From Rhizophagus clarus (lineage: Eukaryota > Glomeromycota > Glomeromycetes > Glomerales > Glomeraceae), in assembly GCA_015698045.1 (NCBI GenBank), contig BLAL01000086.1:496001-560000 (forward strand): 64,000 bases of DNA, written 5' to 3'. Numbering within the stretch: position 1 is the first letter of the stretch; each line of letters starts with the position of its first letter. Shown in pieces: positions 57,231-64,000 of this stretch. The translations under genes were made by a program, and so were the position numbers. The notes below the pieces were generated by a model. The model had not been told where the DNA came from and searched no databases. It saw only the letters and a list, made by a program, of their open reading frames with translations.

Positions 57231-58846
57231 GAAATTTTTATATATCCATATCACACTTTTAGTTCTCACAAAGACTTATGGGATATAGTCAGAATAACAC
57301 TAATCAAGATGCATGATGTGATACGCACGTAGCATTAAATCATTTACATTTCATCATTGTAATTGATTGCGCACAAACATTTATTAAAATTAATTTTAAA
57401 TTTAGATTCTTATGGATTAAATCAGATCATGACTTGAACTTACGTAATAAAAGTTCGTTTATAATACAACCCCTGTTTTTAAAGTAAAATAATGATTATA
57501 CAGGGATTTTTGATGATAGTAAGACAAAAGATCGGAGTTTCAATGTTGTTCTAATTCCGAGAATCAGGCGTTAAGATATGCGTTAAAGAATCAAATTTAT
57601 TATGTGAATCCTCCATCTTTAGAAATGATGCTCCTTATTGGTTCGTAAGTTCCTAAGTTCGTTATATGTCCATAATCGAACTATAAATAAATATATCGAA
57701 ACGTGTCGTGCAAATTTAGCGTAAAAAAAAAAAAAAAAAACGATTAAAGTTTTTCCAGCAGTAGATTGGTGAATTAGTATTTTCTTATTAAAAAAAAAAA
57801 ACATAAATGCATAAATAATCCAATTATTATTATATGTATATTCTCATCTTTCTTAGCCAGTCTTCCTTATTCGTATCCTCCTTTACAGAACATGACACAA
57901 GAAGATAACAAAATAACGATACGAGTTAGATATACGCGACTCATAATTAAGCGATAAAAGGGTTAGCTATGGGTTGTACTACCTGGATAAATTCTAGTAT
58001 TATCCGATGTCCCGGATAAATAATGAAAAGTAAGGGATGGATACGGAAAAAATAGGAGTTTAAGTGTAAATAAATTTTATGAAAATCGCAACATACATGG
58101 TAATTTTAATCATAAACATTTATATATTTTTTTAATCGTTTTTCCGGCAAAATAATTATGAAAGGTGCTTTTTGATTATTTATTATTTATCATACCTCCA
58201 AATTTAGATCATATGATCGTCGTTGCCAAGAAAAAGCACAAAAATGCATGGAAACTTGTTTATTTATATAAGATTCAAAATAACACCAATAGATGAATAA
58301 ATAATAAAATCTTCCATTATATTTATTCGGAATTAGGGGATTAGAGGTTAAAAAAAATATATATATATTTACCCCGCAGAACCGATACCAATAATTGTAT
58401 TATTGGTACGATTACTCACACGACGTTCATGCAATAAGAAAAATCTCAGATACTGGATTTACCGACAAAATATTGTTACCTACCTAAAATATTTCAACCC
58501 GTTTAGTATTATTACTATATTATTTCCATTTTCAGATGTTGAAACATTCAAGGGGTAAAAAAATACAATGTGAAAATACTGTAAAAAACATCGCTGCGAA
58601 GTTATGAAAATAATAAATGTACCGTGTGTTCCGCGTACTTTTATTAATTATTAATTAAAGATTAATATATATACTGTATGTTACATTTACATGTACATTT
58701 ATCTTCTTTTTATTAAAAAAAAAATAAATAAATAAAATGGAACAAAAATAAATAAATAAATAAACATTACATTATCTAATTTATTTATTTAATATATTAT
58801 TCAAATTTAGATTTGTATCAACCAATAGCAGAGACGGTTTAAATTT
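57231..58846. other. Non-coding region
   Basis: No supported gene or element. Probably the 3' intergenic space of the membrane protein gene to its right. Confidence 0.4.
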
Positions 58847-59968
58847 TTAAGGAGCTCCAACTCGCATACTGTATTGATAGGTGCTATCGCTTGAACGATT
58901 ATTCAAACGACGTGTTGTTCCATCATCATTATTTGTAATAATGATAGCATCATAAATTCTTCCAAAGAAATCAATAAATAAAATTATAATACTCAATACT
59001 AGACTTATAAAAGGAAAAAACACATATCCTTTCGTTTTAGTCCAATATTTTGCCTAATTATAAAAAACCAATTAAAATTATTGCGGATAAAAAAATTATT
59101 TGGAACTGATATTGAAATGATCACTAATCATTATTCTTTAATTACACCACCACCAATCATTATTACTTACCAAAATAACCAATTGAGGTATGTCTTGGAA
59201 TGCAAGGTTTAAGACTCCACCCCAAGCAATAGCCCTTTGTCCATTTGAAGAATATTTTGCTTGAAGTACCGTCATTCCTCCATAATTTGATGAAATAATC
59301 TTTAATGCTTGTATATTCGCCGCAGAAAATACTGTAATTAAAGCGGCAAATCTATGATTTTCTTTAAGCCAATTTGAAAATGCTGGATTATAAATTCTTT
59401 GTTGTATAATTAATGCAAAGCTCATTGTTAGGTTAATTGATCCTGATACTATTAAAATTATTAATCTATATAAATTAAATATATCAAAAAATTAATAATA
59501 ATAAAAATATATATATATAATAATAAAATATTTTAAATTTAAAATATTTCTTTTACGCTGGCTTAAATAATCCTGGAACTTCCTTCGCATTCTTTATAAG
59601 AAACGTTATGTCAAATGCTAAATCATAACATATAAAGAGAAAATTGAACAGTACAAAATTATTTCCCTAAGAAAGAAATTATAATATTATAAAAATTCAA
59701 TTATGAGATCGGAAAAAAATAATAAAAATTCAAATATTTCTAAACACAATACCTTACTATTGTTACATCGTCCAATCCAGTAAACTAACATTGCGAACAA
59801 GAAAAGTGATCCAACAATACATAACTCTACGTACTTCTTCTTCGCAAATACAACTGAAAAAAAAAAAAATATGAAACGAAATATCTTTTTTTTTTTAATA
59901 AATACCGTAATACGTTTTAACTTACTAAAGTCTTGCTCCGAACCAACTGGAGTTATTTTATCATCCAT
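58847..59968 (-). CDS. Multi-pass membrane protein, five exons, 251 aa
   Basis: Exons on the minus strand are 59968-59926, 59853-59753, 59666-59557, 59465-59171 and 59053-58847. All introns are GT...AG and phases join exactly, giving a single 251-residue frame ending MRVGAP. Hydrophobic segments lie at about 25-42 (LCIVGSLFLFAMLVYWIG), 51-70, 85-106 (ALIILIVSGSINLTMSFALI), 125-142 and 195-215. A conserved-looking Asp/Pro motif FQDIPQLVIL ends exon 4. I recall related proteins with an EDIPQ motif as a multi-copy family in Rhizophagus genomes, of unknown function. A polar tail follows the last segment. It probably sits in the plasma or an internal membrane; the substrate is unknown. No stop or frameshift is visible. 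Confidence 0.8.
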
Positions 59969-61543
59969 TACAAGTTGTATTCTCTTATTTTTTTTTTATT
60001 TGTAAATTTCTTTTTTATTATACGCAACTTAATACAGGAAAGTTGTCTATCTTCTGTGAAATGTTGTAAATTAACGAAGTAGAAAGAAAAAAAAAAAGAT
60101 TGAAGCGATGATTTTATAGAATTTTTCTTTCATTTGCATTTGGTCTTCTAAATTTGTAAGTAAACTATATGTACTGTACACTATAAAAAAGTCCTGATAA
60201 TTAGAATTCTTAAGATATAAATAGAGAAATCCTCATTGTTAAATTACTAAATTTACATTATTTAAATAAAACGTTAAATGAATAAAAAGAAAGGAGCGAA
60301 TTTTAGAAAAAATTTCCAAAAAAAAAAAGATCTTACTTGTTAAAGCATAAGATCCGGTATAAAATTTGATTTAAATGATTTCGTTAATATGGAAATTTCG
60401 TTAAAAAAAAAAAAAATGGATGATTTCTTTGTATCACGTCAGTTACCTTAAATGTTGTAGCGTTTGGTAAATGAAAATCCAAACAAAAGTACACAAAGAC
60501 AACATATAATAGTAAAGATTATTGTGATGCATATTTTAATCTTAACTTCCTTCGATATTCATTTGTAACAAACAGCAATATTTTCATCTATTTATACTTT
60601 TATCCGGTTCCGTATCCAATGAGATAATGAGCCTTATCACCATGCTAGATAATTGTATGAAATCAAAATAATAATATGCAATGCATTTAAGCATGACGTT
60701 TTAAATATTTTTTTTTTTTTTTTTTCCTTCGAAATGCAAAGATGAACGTCACTCTTATTATAGGTGGCGCAGTTGAGATAATATTTTGGCTATCTGTTAT
60801 TGTTTATTGTGAATTTATATATACTGTACATATAATAATGTACGTGGCAATAATTGTAGTATGTTAAATTGAGATATTGAGAAAAAGGCATTGTTAATAA
60901 TTTTGTTGTATTTTATGTATTTTCGGTGCCGAGTCTGAAATATAAAATTTTTTTTAAAAAAACAATTATTAACAAAAATGGCAACGAAAATAATGGAGAA
61001 AAAAACAGCGCGTGGCGCAGTATTTGAATGTCGGAGTATTGTTTTTTTTTTGTCCATAACTCAACTTAATTTTTTTATTTTATTTATTATTTTCTTTCCT
61101 TGTTGGTAAAAAGAAAAAAAAATTAAAATATTAAACAAACTCAACTAAAGAAATTGATTCATTAGTAAAATAAAAGTGAAGAATATATAACTTATTTAAA
61201 AAAAAAAAAGGTAGCTATATATAATTGCTATTCTTAAAATAATAAAAAAATCTTGGATTTTTTTTTTTTTATATTAATCTTCACACTTTATAAACATATT
61301 ATTCTTTTTTTTTTTAAAAAAAAAAAAAAGATTTCAAACTTAATAAAAATTTTGTGCGTGTGAAAATTAAATTACCTTAAATGTAATTTGCAATGTCATC
61401 AATATGAATGACACTATTAAAATATTAAATCATCTTTTTTTTTGTCATATTTATAAAATAATTGAATCTACTATATTTATTACTTTAATACACCATATAG
61501 TACCGTACCCACATCCCATCGTATCGAACGAAATTTTCTTTTC
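59969..61543. other. Intergenic region
   Basis: Lies between two minus-strand genes. It has A/T runs and no supported gene. An 80-codon minus frame at 60815-61057 is rejected for lack of features. Confidence 0.45.
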
Positions 61544-62512
61544 TTAATAGGAACCGTCAATTTCCATACAATCATTATGCCAAGGTGCAGGCTTGGATAA
61601 GAGATGAATCGAAGATCGTTTTGTTGAGAAAGTAGGAGAGAGAGGAGGCGAACTTGCTGAATTTGGAGTAGGAGGGCTATAACTTGTTGAAGATGGAGAT
61701 GATAGGGGTGGAGAAGGTAAAGAAACCTTAATTGATTCCTTTTCTTCTTTCACATTAAAGGTTTCATTAAAATCCGATCCATGTTCCAAAGAATTCTCAT
61801 CATTATTTTTTAAATTTCTTAAAGAAGAAATCAAAGATTTTTGTAAGAAGTCCATGCCCAGATCAGGGGCAGGAAGTAGTAATTGAGTTCCTAGAGAGGA
61901 ACTATAGACTGACATTGACATTCCCTTTCTCTTAGCAGACTGAGAATAAGGGGGAGGCAACGTCAGATCTTTGATTGAATTGTTTTTAACATCTAAAGAT
62001 GTTATTTCACTTATATTTGTATGCGAAGAGAGTGGACCGATTTGAGCGTATCCATTAATATCAGATCGATCCCTCCGCATATTTGATGGATAGACCGGCA
62101 TAGGTCTGCAGAAGAAGGGCGATTGATGATCCTCGAATTGATCTTGGCGACGTTGCGGTTTAATGGGAACATCAGATTTTTTTGGTACCAAGTAAGGATA
62201 TAAACCGCCTTTGATTTTATCATCATCTAAAAGTTTTCCGGGTTGACGAGAATTTTTATTATTATTTTCATCCAACATCTGACTGATTTGATCGCGTAAG
62301 TCTGGATGTTTCTGCAGAACACAACTTAGTCTATGAGCTGAAGTACGAATGACCTCTACATTACCATTTCGTGGACCTCGCTTTTTCGCATTATTGGAGA
62401 AAATGCACTTGTGCCCACTTCTTGAACATGTTGTACAAGGTGCGCTGCCTGTACATTTGACCTTCTTTTTCTGGCAGGCCTGACAAGCTACGGTTACCTT
62501 CGTGCGATTCAT
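61544..62512 (-). CDS. Zn(II)2Cys6 (Gal4-type) transcription factor, 322 aa
   Basis: Intronless frame starting MNRTKVTVACQACQKKKVKC. Residues 10-36 form the fungal binuclear zinc cluster, with spacing CX2CX6CX5CX2CX6C (Cys 10, 13, 20, 26, 29 and 36) and the usual basic stretch KKKVK between the second and third Cys. A basic linker KKRGPRNG (about 43-51) follows. The middle is polar, with a possible helix LQKHPDLRDQISQMLDENNN (67-86) that may aid dimerisation. Residues 263-300 are Ser/Pro-rich (SLPSPPLSSPSSTSYSPPTP), suggesting a disordered activation or phosphorylation region. It lacks the long fungal-specific middle homology region, so it is short for the family. It is a nuclear DNA-binding regulator whose targets cannot be inferred. 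Confidence 0.9.
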   Translation of the reverse strand: MNRTKVTVACQACQKKKVKCTGSAPCTTCSRSGHKCIFSNNAKKRGPRNGNVEVIRTSAHRLSCVLQKHPDLRDQISQMLDENNNKNSRQPGKLLDDDKIKGGLYPYLVPKKSDVPIKPQRRQDQFEDHQSPFFCRPMPVYPSNMRRDRSDINGYAQIGPLSSHTNISEITSLDVKNNSIKDLTLPPPYSQSAKRKGMSMSVYSSSLGTQLLLPAPDLGMDFLQKSLISSLRNLKNNDENSLEHGSDFNETFNVKEEKESIKVSLPSPPLSSPSSTSYSPPTPNSASSPPLSPTFSTKRSSIHLLSKPAPWHNDCMEIDGSY

Positions 62513-62702
62513 AACTCTTTGTTGGAAATAGAAAACGTTAAAACAAAGAAAAGAAAATATTATATATAGAAAGAAAAAAAAACGGATTATTATTTACTAT
62601 TAAATATTTTTTTTTTTTTTTTGTTTATTTTTATTTTTATTTTTTTTTTTTTTATTTTTATTTTTTATTTTATTTTGAAAAAAAATATAAAAAAATTTTT
62701 TT

Positions 62703-62741
<39 letters not shown>

Positions 62742-63488
62742 CGTATAAAAAAAAAATAAGAAGGAACCGAATAGAAATTATGAGGACCGGTAAAAAACTC
62801 CACGAAAGAGTTTTTCAACCTAAAGGAGGGATTAAACAAGGATATAGACTGGCTAAAGAATGAGGGGACCAGTAGCAGTTTAAAAAAAAACGAAAAATGA
62901 TTTTAGTTAAAGAATGACAATTTTAGGGCGTTTTGCAAGGAACACATAAATAGGAAACAAAAAATTTTTTCTAGTACAAGTATAACCTTAATCGTGTAAC
63001 CTTGTTTGAACCAAACACTTTTTGTTAAAAAAAAATCGAATTTGGAAATAGGAAAGTAGGACAAAAACAATGAATAAACAATCGTAATCATTGGAACTTT
63101 TAAGTTTTAAAGAATTTCTTGGGTTCATGTGGGAGTTTTGGATCTGGTCATTTCCTGATTCGATCTATTAAGATCAAAAAAATTAATCATTTATCTAAAA
63201 AAAGTATCAAGGATATTTTAGTTAACCTTTTGTGATGCGGAAAATCGCATCATTGGACCCACTAAATTATTCTTTTTAGTTACTTTGTAAAAAATAAAAA
63301 TTTTAAAATTTTATTTTATCCTTTTAAATATATTTATATTATTTTAAAAAAAAATTTTATTTTTCCGGGGCAAAGGTCGGACTAATTACAAACTTTCCAG
63401 GAAAGCGGACGTGATGACTTATATCCGAAAATCCGAAAATCTTGAATCCTATTGGTTCACTTTAATTTTTGTTTGCTTAGTCGCATTC

Positions 63489-63521
<33 letters not shown>

Positions 63522-64000
63522 TTTTTTTTTTTTTTCGCGAAATAAATATTTTTTTTTTCTTATTGTGTAACATTTTCTCACGTTATCCCTGATTCTTTCT
63601 TTATCGTATCACAGAATAAGGCAAAAAGCAAACAAATAAATATTAATTATTTAAATAATAATTATTATTTAATTTAAAATTATATAAATTGCTACAACAT
63701 AATTTATTTCTTTATTTAAGAAATTTTTAATTGGTGCAAAAAAAAACGATTGCTACACGAAAATATCACGAGTTTTTATATAATCATATACATATATAAA
63801 TATATACTTTAATCATTTTATGTTCGCCGATCATGTAGGTGTTGATTTGTTGATCTAACTAAAAATTCTTTTAATTAATTAAGCATAAAATTATAGTTTA
63901 TATTTAATACTTTTTACAATTTCAATTTAACAAATTATTATAAAGTTTTGAAATTTTTCTTAAATTAAAAACAAATCATTTACTTTTATATTTATTATAA
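62513..64000. other. Upstream region of the Zn(II)2Cys6 gene and window end
   Basis: Contains a TA microsatellite (about 62708-62736), long T-runs, and an A29 run directly followed by a T18 run (63489-63535) that can fold into a hairpin. A CCTATTGGTTCAC word (about 63447-63459) could be a CCAAT-type element. No gene is supported. Confidence 0.4.

Noticed and set aside
60815-61057. 80-codon minus frame with a hydrophobic patch
   Set aside because: No family resemblance, no splice context, and the sequence ends in AT-rich low complexity.

Overview
The window looks like genomic DNA of an arbuscular mycorrhizal fungus (Glomeromycotina, Rhizophagus-like). It is very AT-rich with long A/T runs and has short 5'-GT...AG-3' introns of about 75-120 bp. 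It carries a Zn(II)2Cys6 fungal transcription factor, multi-pass and N-rich proteins of a style I associate with that group, and a dense load of broken transposons. The species call rests on recollection of protein families, not on a search.

Positions 1-41.8 kb are mobile-element territory. From the left there is a dead DDE-transposase element (about 0.46-4.4 kb), a purine-rich low-complexity tract (6.08-6.9 kb) and a hAT transposon with a four-exon dead transposase (7450-10583) inserted in a 60-70 bp tandem array. Next come a second, non-autonomous hAT (13698-15427) holding a minisatellite and a TTAA-flanked MITE, a minus-strand 2-kb retroposon (about 15.57-17.62 kb) and a tRNA-derived SINE with a perfect 17-bp target duplication (19417-19538).

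The centrepiece is a nest between 20091 and 37291. A TA-flanked inverted-repeat element carries a small Myb/SANT-like gene with three introns. Two of these are 76 bp. The first was about 77 bp but is now 13,566 bp because two LINE-type elements sit in it head to tail, sharing three copies of a 15-bp palindromic target. The larger LINE (ORF1 710 aa, ORF2 about 1878 aa) was open in both frames until a hAT element (24424-28375, perfect 8-bp duplication) entered the 3' part of ORF2. That hAT contains a further TA-flanked element (24793-28097) whose body is 25 copies of a roughly 119-bp satellite. At 38239-40205 lies a plus-strand copy of the same 2-kb retroposon seen at 15.57 kb, with a perfect 16-bp duplication. 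Both copies encode an RNA-binding ORF1-like protein without reverse transcriptase, and their 5' ends share a short motif with the LINEs. This suggests one retrotransposition network using several templates.

From about 41.8 kb to the end the sequence is gene-sparse but looks like host chromosome. It has a two-exon tail-anchored-type membrane protein gene (43878-44340), an N-rich ORF with a TATA box (52878-53396), a five-exon multi-pass membrane protein gene (58847-59968) and a Zn(II)2Cys6 regulator (61544-62512). Between them lie long non-coding stretches containing diverged tandem repeats and two small MITEs. No tRNA, rRNA or CRISPR feature was recognised.
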